Assembly: GCA_964402955.1 (NCBI GenBank)
Contig: CAYOEZ010000104.1
Coordinates: 1-15,730 of the forward strand
Reading direction: 5' to 3'
DNA from: CAYOEZ01 sp964402955
Lineage (GTDB): Bacteria; Chloroflexota; DTOL01; DAOUCN01
Length of the DNA: 15,730 bases
Shown: piece by piece, positions 1 through 8,055 of the stretch
Layout: every line of letters starts with the position of its first letter
Numbering within the stretch: the first letter of the stretch is position 1
The notes under the pieces: model-generated
The model's input: only the letters and a program-made list of their open reading frames with translations
The model's database searches: none
What the model was told of the DNA's origin: nothing
Program-made: the position numbers and the translations under genes

Positions 1-117
1 TGGACATCATTCTACCATGCCCAGAGATGGAGGACAAATGCCCTAATAGTGAATGACCCCGCGCGCGCCGCTGCAGTACTCATAAAAGCTGCGGGGTTCT
101 CCCCCTTCAGCAACATG

Positions 118-150
118 AAATTCGTGTATCCGTGCCAATTCGTGGACGGC
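118..150. repeat. Short intergenic repeat with 9-bp periodicity
   Basis: Three imperfect 9-bp units follow one another here (AATTCGTGT, ATCCGTGCC, AATTCGTGG). I recall this motif type as a dispersed intergenic repeat in Chloroflexota and other bacteria, but copy number cannot be judged from one window. It lies downstream of the aldolase gene. The rest of 1-203 shows no convincing gene; a weak 7-bp stem (ACCCCGC at 56-62 with GCGGGGT at 91-97) has no T-tract and is not called as a terminator. Confidence 0.35.
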
Positions 151-203
151 AAGACAGCTCCGCGTGTTACAACCGGATCTCAGGCGCCTCCTGTCACATT
201 CAC

Positions 204-1142
204 TTAGCGTGCAACGACGTCCGCGTACTCTGCCAACACCTTGGTGATGCCTTTCTTTTGCGCCGCGGTCAGCGCCGGGTGAGGCGACGAAATGCGAGCA
301 TCGCAGATGCCCAGCTGCTCCATCCCGCCCTTTACCATCGTGTATGCATTGCTGGAGAGGCTGTACAGGTCGTTGCAGAAGGCCGTCATGCGCTTATGCT
401 TGGCGATGACGCTTGCCCAGTCCCCCTTGTCTGCAGCCTGGATCATGTCACTGCACCAGCCGGGGCACAGGTTACCCGGCCCGCCCATCGTAAAGTGACG
501 AATGCCCAGCAAGAGACTGGGGGCGTAGAGATACTCGTCGCCGTTGATCACCACGAACTGCCCAGGCTTGTCCGACTCCATGAAGGTCTTCTGCAAGGAG
601 TTGTACGGCATATAGACTTTCACGCCGATCACACCCGGTATGTCGCTGAGGCGCTTCAGGGTCGATGGCTCAACCTTCACGCCCACTTCGTCGTTCTGGT
701 AGATGATCAGGGGCATGCCGCTCTCTGTCGCCAGCGCCTTAAAGTACTCATACACCTCAGACTGCGTGATGGTATAGCTATAGGGTGGGGTGGCAAGGAT
801 GAGGTCCGCCTTCGCTTCCTTGGCCATGGCCACCAGATCCAACGTGCGGGGCAGGCTCTGCTCGCTGACGCCCACCATGATCGGCACCCGGCCGCGGGCC
901 ATGCGCACGGTTTCCTTCATGACAGCCAGCCGGGTCTTGTCCCGCAGCAATGGCCCCTCGCCGCACCAGCCCAGAATGAAAAGACAGGATGCCCCACCGT
1001 CGATCACCCGCTCGACCAGACGCTCCGTGCCCGCCACGTCAAGACTGCCATCCTCGTTCAGAGGCGTGGCGTTGGCCACGATCACCCCCCGCATGCGCTC
1101 CAAAAGCGTCGCGGTCTGTTCTTTGCTCACCTTGCGTGCCAT
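204..1142 (-). CDS. DapA/NanA-family (dihydrodipicolinate synthase-like) aldolase
   Basis: A 312-residue class I aldolase of the DHDPS/N-acetylneuraminate lyase family, which cleaves or condenses a 2-oxo acid with an aldehyde through a lysine Schiff base; cytoplasmic TIM barrel. Visible features are the Schiff-base Lys175 (VIGVKV), the catalytic Tyr148 (LIIYQN) with the usual spacing to the lysine, and a GWCGEGPLL segment (residues 58-66) where true DapA has GTTGE. That departure suggests a 2-keto sugar acid or other 2-oxo acid substrate rather than lysine synthesis. Start ATG at 1142 is chosen because GAGGAGGT lies 10 nt upstream; the frame stays open to 1223 but that extension has no family similarity. 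It is the last gene of the minus-strand cluster, 137 nt after the hydrolase-like gene. Stop TAA. The family is certain, the substrate unknown. Confidence 0.88.
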   Translation of the reverse strand: MARKVSKEQTATLLERMRGVIVANATPLNEDGSLDVAGTERLVERVIDGGASCLFILGWCGEGPLLRDKTRLAVMKETVRMARGRVPIMVGVSEQSLPRTLDLVAMAKEAKADLILATPPYSYTITQSEVYEYFKALATESGMPLIIYQNDEVGVKVEPSTLKRLSDIPGVIGVKVYMPYNSLQKTFMESDKPGQFVVINGDEYLYAPSLLLGIRHFTMGGPGNLCPGWCSDMIQAADKGDWASVIAKHKRMTAFCNDLYSLSSNAYTMVKGGMEQLGICDARISSPHPALTAAQKKGITKVLAEYADVVAR

Positions 1143-1279
1143 TGTCTTATGTACCTCCTCGCATGATATGCGGTCAGGCGGCGCCGGCTCGCCGCTCACC
1201 CACAGTCCAAAAATCCCCGCCATCCCCTGACGAACTGCCCCGAGTGAGGCGGGTACCGGAAACCGCCAGCGTGCCTCTC

Positions 1280-2752
1280 TCAGGTCGCCGCCATCTCATA
1301 GGCAAAGACATCAGCGTAGTCCAGAACAAAGCGAATGCTGATTGGCCGATCGGCGGGTAATTGTGCCAGCGACTTGCCGGCCCATGAGATATCGGCGGCG
1401 ATGCTGTCCCCCGAGAAACCGTTGCACTCCTCGATGCCAAAGCCGGCAACCGGGTTGCCGTTGCCGTCCAGTATTTGAGCTTTCACCGTGCCCAGCGGGC
1501 AGCGAGCATTCACCAACAGCTTCGTGCCGTCGGGCACACCATGGTTGACCACGAAGCTGCCCACGGTACCTGTGGAGAGGCTGGCATAGCGGTCTTGCTT
1601 GATGCGGGCCAGGCCGATGGCGCGCGTGTGTTCCCATTGTGGATCGTTCCAGTCCACATCCTTGCGCACATCCGTGGTTTGGTGCGCCGCTATCGGACAG
1701 TAGTAGGCGTGCCCCTTGTTGTTGCCGGTATAGTAGATCCAGACTTCATCATCGGTGATGACCGGACGGGCCAGTGTCTGAATCTGGCCGGCATCGAATT
1801 CTCCATTGCCACCCAGGGCGATGAACGGCTGCCGGTCGGGCGTGCGGAACCAGTAGCTGCCATCATAGGACCAGGCCAGATGCACATCGATATTGCCCCA
1901 CCAACCCGTGCGCGAGGCTTTGGTCGGCATCAGCGGCAGCGATACCCAGAAGATCCAGACAAAGGCGACGATCAAGTCCTCGTAGGGCGCCATGCCCATG
2001 CCATAGAACTCGGCATGGCTGTATCCCCGCTCTCTGGCGATGCGGTCATCAAGGGCATCGGCCACCAATACCGTCTGGGGTTCTGTCCATGTCATGAAGT
2101 CCTTGCTTGTAGTGAGGGCGACCGAGCGGCGGTCAAAGAGGTCGTAGCGGATAGACTGCTTAACTGCCCCCAGATAGACATGGCGGTGCTCATCCTGGAC
2201 GAAATTGCCGACGTCTTGCATCGTGCCCATCGGCCCATCAGCCGGATACTCTATCCAGTGCAAGCCGTCAGCGGAATGCGCCCGGTAGTAGCCACGTCCG
2301 GGGCGGTTGATACCTAGCTCAGCCAGGGTCGGATCTGTCGGCCGGCCCACGTGCCCGTTGGCCTTGTAGCGTTGGTTGGGATCGGGATCGCCGTCATCGA
2401 TCATCACAGAGGGCCGGTGGCGGACGATATTGAGCAGATTGGTGGGTCGCTTGCCGCGGAAAGCAAGGATGTCGAGATCAGGCTTCTGCCAATGCAGGCC
2501 ATCGGCCGACTCGGCATAGGCAACGTAGTAAGCATTGTCCTTCGGCGAGACGTCAGGTTCGCAGTTGTACCATGCCTTGAAGCGCCCGCGGTGTTGGAGC
2601 ACTGTGCCATGGCTGAGACCATGACGTTCCCACAGGCGGTCGCATGGTATGACCGGCCCACCCTGCTTAGCGGCTGGCCAGAAACGCTGTTTGACCGTCG
2701 CATCCAGTTGTGTCACCTTGCGGGTATCCAGCAGTATGTGACGCTTCCCCAT
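1280..2752 (-). CDS. Glycoside hydrolase-like beta-propeller protein (copy 1, intact)
   Basis: A 490-residue protein with no signal peptide. Residues 1 to about 350 hold repeated blade motifs of the type S-x-DG-x-HW (AESADGLHW near 80-88, AHSADGLHW near 158-166, TSKDFMTW near 215-222, SYDGSYWF near 295-302), as in five-bladed GH32/GH43-type propellers. Residues about 380-488 look like a C-terminal beta-sandwich (RYASLSTGTVGSF to FVLDYADVFAYE). Proteins of this build are common uncharacterised hydrolase-like ORFs of Planctomycetes and Chloroflexota. I cannot name catalytic residues or a substrate. Start ATG at 2752 is supported by AAGGAGG 8 nt upstream. It is a clear paralogue of the broken gene at 6513-7973: both begin MGKRH and align throughout. 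It lies between an IS relic and the aldolase gene. Without a signal peptide it probably acts on an imported compound in the cytoplasm. Confidence 0.75.
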   Translation of the reverse strand: MGKRHILLDTRKVTQLDATVKQRFWPAAKQGGPVIPCDRLWERHGLSHGTVLQHRGRFKAWYNCEPDVSPKDNAYYVAYAESADGLHWQKPDLDILAFRGKRPTNLLNIVRHRPSVMIDDGDPDPNQRYKANGHVGRPTDPTLAELGINRPGRGYYRAHSADGLHWIEYPADGPMGTMQDVGNFVQDEHRHVYLGAVKQSIRYDLFDRRSVALTTSKDFMTWTEPQTVLVADALDDRIARERGYSHAEFYGMGMAPYEDLIVAFVWIFWVSLPLMPTKASRTGWWGNIDVHLAWSYDGSYWFRTPDRQPFIALGGNGEFDAGQIQTLARPVITDDEVWIYYTGNNKGHAYYCPIAAHQTTDVRKDVDWNDPQWEHTRAIGLARIKQDRYASLSTGTVGSFVVNHGVPDGTKLLVNARCPLGTVKAQILDGNGNPVAGFGIEECNGFSGDSIAADISWAGKSLAQLPADRPISIRFVLDYADVFAYEMAAT

Positions 2753-2807
2753 GTACTACCCCTCCTTGTGAAATGTGCTCACCTTGATGTGACCTACGGA
2801 TCGATTA

Positions 2808-2954
2808 TTACGCCTCAATGAGAACCGGTGTGAACTGATCCCACTGCAGTGTCTTGTCCAGTTGCACAAGAAAGTGGTCGCGAGGGATGGCCTGAGCGTA
2901 GATGAAGTCGCCAAAGAAGCTCTGTTTCAGTGTCTCGCGAAATCGACGGGGCAT
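2808..2954 (-). pseudogene. Truncated transposase N-terminus (IS1182/DUF772-like)
   Basis: The frame encodes 48 residues beginning MPRRFRETLKQSFFGDF and continuing through an IPRDHFLVQLDK segment. I recognise this as the N-terminus of IS1182-type/DUF772 transposases, whose full length is several hundred residues. The frame ends in TAA after LIEA, where relatives go on (typically Tyr-Lys-Gly), and nothing downstream continues the protein. An AGGAG Shine-Dalgarno sits about 9 nt before the ATG, so the front of the element is preserved and the rest is lost. Not functional. The family call is from memory of the motif. Confidence 0.7.
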
Positions 2955-3034
2955 CGTGACAATCTCCTGACTGAAGATGCCCCCATCATGGCGTATTTCG
3001 ACCAATTTCGCGAGTCCTATTCAACACCCTCGCC
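2808..3034 (-). mobile_element. Relic of an insertion sequence (left end only)
   Basis: The segment between the methyltransferase stop codon (3035-3037) and about 2808 contains the transposase start and, upstream of it on the minus strand, GAGGGTGTTGAATAGGACTC. This resembles the terminal inverted repeat of IS5/IS1182-type elements, whose ends often read GGGTGTTGAAAAAGTC. The element end therefore seems to lie within a few bases of the methyltransferase stop. No matching right-hand end is visible before the hydrolase-like gene at 2752, so this is a deletion remnant. Exact boundaries are uncertain. Confidence 0.55.
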
Positions 3035-4474
3035 TCAGCCTGGGACGAGTTCGCGTTTGGCGGCGGCGACGATGTCATCGATCTCGCGCGCCATGGCTTC
3101 GTCCATGAGTTGCGTCTCGTGGCTGGCCAGAATCTCCTCCAGACGGTCGCGAGCACGCTGTGCCATGGAGGGGGCGCCTGCCTGAGACCAAACATCCCAT
3201 CCCGCACGGTCCCACAGAAGGCTGGGAATCCACAGCTCCTGCCGGAAGTGCTGCACGGTGTGCTCCAACGCCAGGTAGTTGCCGCCAGGGCCAACTTCCT
3301 TGATGACGTCCGTGGCCAGCTTCTCTGGAGCAAAGCTCATGCCCTGCATAATGCGCTTGGTGTAGGCAATCATCTCATCATCGATGACCAATTGCAGGAG
3401 ACTGGCACCCTGGTCAGCTCCGGCGATACCCATGTGGCCGAGCAAGTTACCGCCGGCCAATGCCCCCATCAAGAACGTCATACCCCGCTCGAGACCAGAC
3501 TGAACGTCAGGTAGCTTGCTATCGCTCAGACCTACATTGATGTAGGACGGGAGACTGTAGAACCTGGCCATCTGAGCCATGGCGGCTGCCATCAACCCCT
3601 GCTCCGGCGAGCCAAAGCAGCACAAGCTGGTACGCGGATCATTGATGTGTGGGATGCCACCGTAGATGAAGGGCGTGCCAGGGCGCAGAACCTGGGTGAT
3701 GACCAGACCAGCAAGAACCTCAGCGTTTTCCTGAATGAGCGTGCCTGCCAGCGTCGCGGGGCCGGTGGCTGTCGCTTGAACCATAGGCCCGCACGTCACC
3801 GGCAGCCCAGCCTTAGCGAACTCGATCAGGATCTCCATACCCGTTGTTGGCATCGTCAACGGGCTGATCGGCTCCAGGAATGCCTCTAACATCGGGCGCT
3901 GGCGTAGGGCTTCCGAACCGCCAGCGACGGTGCGCAGGATCTCCAGGATATAACGGGCAGTAGCGCCGTTCTTGATCCAAACCTGGATCGGTTTGGCCGT
4001 ACGCTTCACCAGTTCAGCCGTGAGCACGACGTCTCTGACCGGCTCAGGAATATCTTCAGGTTGCGTCATCGCACCGGCGATGTCGATGTGTTCCAGAGCG
4101 TCGCCGACTATGATCGCCTGGTGAAGCTGCTGCACAGTTGGAGTGAAGCGCCGCCCGTCACGCCAATCGACCCAGGCGTATTGACCGGCGCTGGACATGG
4201 CGACGATATCGCCATAGCCGAAGCGGGCCGTCTTGGTGCCATCACGACCATAGAGGATGAACTGCTTACCGGCTTGTTTGAGGCAGTCCAGGACTAACGG
4301 TTCACCCATGTGGGCAAGCTGGGTGTCACGTTCAACGTTGGCGCCGGCAGCAGCCAGGTGTTCCAGAACGCCAGAGTGGAGAACTCGCACGCCAACGGTG
4401 CTGAGTACATCCATGCTGGCCTGATGGATCTGCTGTACCTCACTCCGGCTAAGAATGTCGTAGAAAGGACGCAT
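3035..4474 (-). CDS. MttB-superfamily (trimethylamine methyltransferase-like) protein, non-pyrrolysine
   Basis: A 479-residue member of the trimethylamine methyltransferase family (Pfam MTTB). Characterised relatives (MtgB, MtpB, MtcB) move a methyl group from a quaternary amine to a cob(I)alamin-binding corrinoid protein; pyrrolysine-containing MttB does so from trimethylamine. Family hallmarks include the central barrel stretch at residues 203-245, YGGIPHINDPRT at 271-282, and SDSKLPDVQSGLE at 317-329 followed by ALAGGNLLGHMG. The frame has no internal amber codon, so it belongs to the large non-pyrrolysine branch. Start ATG at 4474 is chosen for AAGGAG 9 nt upstream; an open extension to 4543 crosses the palindrome and is rejected. 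It lies 132 nt after the binding-protein gene. No corrinoid protein or reactivase gene is adjacent. The methyl donor is unknown; the context favours a substrate linked to sugar uptake. Confidence 0.85.
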   Translation of the reverse strand: MRPFYDILSRSEVQQIHQASMDVLSTVGVRVLHSGVLEHLAAAGANVERDTQLAHMGEPLVLDCLKQAGKQFILYGRDGTKTARFGYGDIVAMSSAGQYAWVDWRDGRRFTPTVQQLHQAIIVGDALEHIDIAGAMTQPEDIPEPVRDVVLTAELVKRTAKPIQVWIKNGATARYILEILRTVAGGSEALRQRPMLEAFLEPISPLTMPTTGMEILIEFAKAGLPVTCGPMVQATATGPATLAGTLIQENAEVLAGLVITQVLRPGTPFIYGGIPHINDPRTSLCCFGSPEQGLMAAAMAQMARFYSLPSYINVGLSDSKLPDVQSGLERGMTFLMGALAGGNLLGHMGIAGADQGASLLQLVIDDEMIAYTKRIMQGMSFAPEKLATDVIKEVGPGGNYLALEHTVQHFRQELWIPSLLWDRAGWDVWSQAGAPSMAQRARDRLEEILASHETQLMDEAMAREIDDIVAAAKRELVPG

Positions 4475-4511
4475 CGCCAAATACTCCTTGATCAGGGTAC
4501 TCGCCGACGGA

Positions 4512-4545
4512 GCATGGGCACGCTCCGCGCGGAGCGTGCCCATGC
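4512..4545. repeat. Perfect 34-bp palindrome
   Basis: Two 17-nt arms (GCATGGGCACGCTCCGC and its exact reverse complement) meet without a spacer. The site lies in the 132-nt gap between the binding-protein stop and the methyltransferase start. As RNA it would form a very stable GC-rich hairpin. There is no T-run after it in the minus direction, so it is not a standard intrinsic terminator. A role in stabilising the upstream binding-protein mRNA or attenuating downstream genes is a reasonable inference; a dispersed repeat is the alternative. Confidence 0.85.
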
Positions 4546-4606
4546 CTGCTCAAAGTACCCTGGAGATGATTGTGGCGCGACGCTCCACCTGCATGGGGGC
4601 AATGCC

Positions 4607-6379
4607 CTACCCAGTTACGTCCCAGTTGTGGGCGTTGTTGTAGCCGGTGTTGAACAGTGCTTGCATCAGCCAGATCGAGTCATCGGTCAAGCCCGTCACG
4701 CGTTTGTTGACAGCGATGACCGCGATGTATTTGAACATGGGGTACACAGGCAGCTCGTCGCTGACCATCCGCTGCAGTTGCTCAAGGTACTGATACTGCA
4801 CTTTGCTGTCACCAGTTGCCTTTACCTTCTTGAAGAGGTCAGCTACGTCCGGCTTATTCCACATGGCAGCGCAGCCGGTATCCGAGATGAACCAGTCGCC
4901 GTAGGCGGTCACATGTGACGTGCCGAAGCCTTCGTAGGCCCAATCGAAGTCGCAATTCTTCTTGCCCTCAGTCCAGGCTGCGCCTTCCATCAAGACGAGC
5001 TGGGCCTTGACGCCAACGGCGGCCAGGTACTGCTGAATGGCGGCGAACAGGTTCTTGTGGGTGCTGTCGGCATAGTAGTATGTGATCTTGATTTCCTGGT
5101 TGGGGTTCCAGCCCGCTTCCTTCAACAACTGCTTCGCCTTGTCGGGATTGTACTCGTAGGGGTTCAGGTCCTTGGGCACAAACTCCGTTTGCTGCATGAA
5201 CGAGTTCCAGGGGAAGCATATGTTGGCCTGCAAATCGCACAGAGCCTTGCGGTCAAGCGCGTATAGCATTGCCTGCCGAACGCGTTTGTCGGATAGATAG
5301 GGCTTCTGCCAGTTGATGCGCATCATGCGATGGTAGAGACGGTTGATCCGGTAGATGTTGACATTGGTGAGCTTCGACACCTGATCCACGTAGGCCGACG
5401 GCGTGTTCCAGACGTCTAGTTCACCCTTCTGCAGGGCAATGAACTGCGTATCAGCGCCACCGAGGTTCTTGATCAGGATGCCGTCCAACTTGGGCTTGCC
5501 CTGGTAGTAGATGTCATTGCGCGCAAGCTGGATGTACTGATTTCGCTCAGCCTTGACGAACTTGAAGGGACCGGAGCCCATGTTGATCTCGGGTTTGAAC
5601 CAGGTGGGACTCATCTCCTCTTTCAAATCGAGCGGGTTGACGTTCTTGAAGATGTGCGCCGGCAAGATGCCCATTTCCGCCGTTGATGCTCCATCCCAGC
5701 CACCATACGGCTCAGACAGTTCGAAGGTGATGGTATAATCGTCCTTAACCTGCAGGCCGGGTATCTCTTTGGACTTGCCGTCGAAGAAATCCTTGCCGCC
5801 CTTGATGTTGTTGGTCCAGTAGAGGGGGTTGATGTTGGCGTCCTTGGTCAGATAGAGCTTCACTGTGGCCGCCACATCTGCCGTCGTCAGCGGTGTTCCG
5901 TCTGAGAATTTCACGTCCTTGCGCAGGTAGTAGGTATACTTGGTGGCGTCGGGCGAGATATCCCACTTCTCTGCGATGCCGGGATACATTTTCTGTCCCG
6001 CGCCCAACTCGACGAGGCGGTTGCGGGTGAGCATGCTCGTCAGATTGCTCTCAAAGCCCCAGTTCATGGTTGTGGGCTTGAACGGGTTCTGGCTGCCCCA
6101 GTCCGACGTACCGAACGTGATGTACTTCCCGGTCATAGCCACGGGAGCCGCTGCAGCCGCCGTCGGAACAGCTGTGGGCGGCGCTGCTGGGGCCTTGGTA
6201 GGGGCCACCGTCGGAACAGCGGTGGGCGGCGCCGCTGGGGCTGCCGTCGCTGCTGGGGCCTTGGTTGCGGTGGGAACGGGCGTCGATGTTGGCGTGGCGC
6301 CGCAAGCCGCCAGGACAGTACCGGCTGCTGCCATCATGCTTGCTTGCACAAACTGTCTGCGTGATAACTTGCGTGACAT
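4607..6379 (-). CDS. ABC transporter substrate-binding lipoprotein, family 5 (DppA/OppA type)
   Basis: A 590-residue extracytoplasmic binding protein of the SBP_bac_5 family, which captures peptides, oligosaccharides or other solutes for a Dpp/Opp-type importer. The N-terminus has a Tat-like SRRQFV motif (6-11), a hydrophobic stretch, and a lipobox LAAC with Cys26 as lipidation site. Residues about 27-82 form a Pro/Ala/Thr linker with a 16-residue repeat, typical of Chloroflexota lipoproteins; the binding domain runs from about 85 to the end. Start ATG at 6379 follows AAAGGAG by 7 nt; the frame is open to 6478 but would bury the signal peptide. The matching permeases are encoded upstream at 8056-9954. 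Stop is TAG. Sugar-linked members of this family exist, and the hydrolase, ROK and aldolase neighbours point that way, but the ligand cannot be read from the sequence. Confidence 0.9.
   Translation of the reverse strand: MSRKLSRRQFVQASMMAAAGTVLAACGATPTSTPVPTATKAPAATAAPAAPPTAVPTVAPTKAPAAPPTAVPTAAAAAPVAMTGKYITFGTSDWGSQNPFKPTTMNWGFESNLTSMLTRNRLVELGAGQKMYPGIAEKWDISPDATKYTYYLRKDVKFSDGTPLTTADVAATVKLYLTKDANINPLYWTNNIKGGKDFFDGKSKEIPGLQVKDDYTITFELSEPYGGWDGASTAEMGILPAHIFKNVNPLDLKEEMSPTWFKPEINMGSGPFKFVKAERNQYIQLARNDIYYQGKPKLDGILIKNLGGADTQFIALQKGELDVWNTPSAYVDQVSKLTNVNIYRINRLYHRMMRINWQKPYLSDKRVRQAMLYALDRKALCDLQANICFPWNSFMQQTEFVPKDLNPYEYNPDKAKQLLKEAGWNPNQEIKITYYYADSTHKNLFAAIQQYLAAVGVKAQLVLMEGAAWTEGKKNCDFDWAYEGFGTSHVTAYGDWFISDTGCAAMWNKPDVADLFKKVKATGDSKVQYQYLEQLQRMVSDELPVYPMFKYIAVIAVNKRVTGLTDDSIWLMQALFNTGYNNAHNWDVTG
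6162..6241. repeat. 48-bp tandem repeat in the lipoprotein linker
   Basis: A 48-bp unit beginning GTCGGAACAGC occurs at 6162 and again at 6210, the second copy incomplete (about 32 bp well conserved). It encodes the 16-residue period APPTAVPT-VAPTKAPA of the Pro/Ala/Thr linker. Such repeats can change copy number by slippage and so vary the distance between membrane anchor and binding domain. Confidence 0.75.
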
Positions 6380-6512
6380 CTTTCTTCTCCTTTTTCGAGC
6401 CATTCCACTTGGTTCACTCTGTGTATCGTACCCGGTTGGTTCCCGATGCTTAGAACACGTGACATCCCGCGGCATCACCTCCTATCATAGACGGTCCACT
6501 CCTCAACGCCCA

Positions 6513-7973
6513 CTAGGACAGCTCGTAGGCGAACATGTCGGCGTCGTCCAGGACAAAGCGCAGCGAGATCTCACTGCCCCGAGGCAACTCGGCCAGGGAC
6601 TTGCCTGCCCAGGTGATCTCGCCGGCCACGCTGTCACCAATGAAACCCCGGCACGCTGACAGCTCGAAGCCCGCGATTGGATTGTGATCACGGTCGAGCA
6701 CCTGGGCTTTCACCGAGCCGAGAGGCGCCCGAGTGTTCACCAGCAGACGTGTGCCATCGAGCTCGCCGTGATCGATGATGAAGCTGCCCTGCGTGCCTGT
6801 TGACAGACTGGCGTAGCGGTCCCGCTTGATCTTTGCGAGACAGATAGTCATCTCGTCGCCCCAGCGCGGGTCGCTCCAGTCGACGTCTGTGCGGCAGTCC
6901 ATTCCGTAGCGGGCTGTGGCGGGCGTAGCAAAGTAGGAATGATCGCGGCGGCAGCCGGTATAGTAGATCCACACTTCGTCCTTGACCACAATGGGGCGCG
7001 AGGCCGTGTAGATTTGCCCGCCGTCGTAGTCGCCCTTGAGCCCCAAGGGGATGAATGGCTGGCGCGCGGGCGTGCGGAACCAGTACTAACCTTCGCATGA
7101 GTAGACCACTTGGCAGTCGATATGGCCCCACCAGCCGGTGCGGCGCGCCGGGAAGAACGGTAAGGGAACCCAGTAGATCCAGAGCAGGCCGACAATGAAG
7201 TCGTCATAGGGATCAAGACCCATGCCATAGAACTCGGCATGGTTGTAGCCACGCTCCCTGGCGATACGGTCATCCAGTGCATCGGCGACCAGGATCGTCT
7301 TGGGGTCGCTCCAGTGCGCAAAGTCCTGGCTCGTCGTGATGGCCACCGATCGCCTGTCGACGAGGTCGTAGCGAATCATCTGCTTGACCGTCGCCAGGTA
7401 ACGCTGTCGCGGTTCATCCCAGATGAAGTTGCCAACGTCGTTGATCGTTCCGATGCGGGCGGTTGGCGCATGCTCGGTCCAGTGCAGCCCGTCGGGGGAG
7501 TAGGCGCGATAGAAGCCGTCGCCGGGATACGCCACGCCGCGCTCCTTCAAGACCTGCTTGGCGCCCACAAAGCCGGCCGCCTTGTAACGCTTCGCCGGGT
7601 CAGGCTCCTTGTCATCGCGCATCACAGACGGATTGTGACGGATGAGGTTGAGCACATTCGTCTTGCTCGCAGTGCCGAAGGGTGCGATGTCCAGGTCCGG
7701 CTTCTCCCAATGCAAACCATCGGACGATTCAGCGTAGGCCACGTAGTAGGCATTGCCGGCAGGCGGGACCTCGGCGTTCGCATTGTACCACATGCGGTAT
7801 CGCCCCTGGTCATGCATGATGGTGCCGAAGACCATGGGGCCCCACTTCTCCCACGGGCGGTCTCCCACGATAACAGGTTCTTTGACCTTCTCCGCAGGCC
7901 AGAAACGCTGCGTGATGCTGCTGTCGATCACCTTGATCTTGCGTGTATCCAAAAGAACGTGCCGCTTGCCCAT
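6513..7973 (-). pseudogene. Glycoside hydrolase-like beta-propeller protein (copy 2), interrupted by an in-frame amber codon
   Basis: This paralogue of the gene at 1280-2752 has the same architecture: an MGKRH start, propeller motifs (AESSDGLHWEKP, AYSPDGLHW, YSCEG-stop-YWFRTP) and the same C-terminal domain (RYASLSTGTQGSF to FVLDDADMFAYE). From ATG 7973, which has GGAGGG 7 nt upstream, the frame runs 295 codons to TAG at 7086-7088, then continues in the same frame for 190 more codons to the normal end. The TAG aligns with Ser299 of the intact copy (GSYWFRTP), so one C-to-A change in a TCG codon would explain it. There is no frameshift. As read, the gene yields a truncated propeller without its C-terminal domain. 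Sequencing error or very recent inactivation are both possible, since the rest is well conserved. It lies between the permease and binding-protein genes. Confidence 0.8.
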
Positions 7974-8055
7974 CTTTCTACCCTCCATAGACCTCTTGCC
8001 CTGGCCTCCCAAGGCCCGGCATCCGTCACTCACACATAGCTCAATCTCCCTAGCG

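Noticed and set aside
56..97. Intrinsic terminator downstream of the aldolase gene
   Set aside because: The 7-bp stem has a long loop and no T-tract follows it in the minus direction.
132..1166. 344-codon plus-strand frame over the aldolase gene
   Set aside because: It is the complement of a well-supported DapA-family gene and has no family motifs or ribosome site.
6380..6478. Upstream start extending the binding lipoprotein by 33 residues
   Set aside because: It would place the Tat/lipoprotein signal inside the protein, and the AGGAGG there is too close to its start; ATG 6379 has proper spacing.
7086..7088. Pyrrolysine insertion at the amber codon, suggested by the MttB-like neighbour
   Set aside because: TAG is the ordinary terminal stop of four genes here (ROK regulator, DppB-type permease, hydrolase copy 2, binding protein). 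No pylT/pylS is present, the MttB-like gene has no amber, and the paralogue has a plain Ser there.
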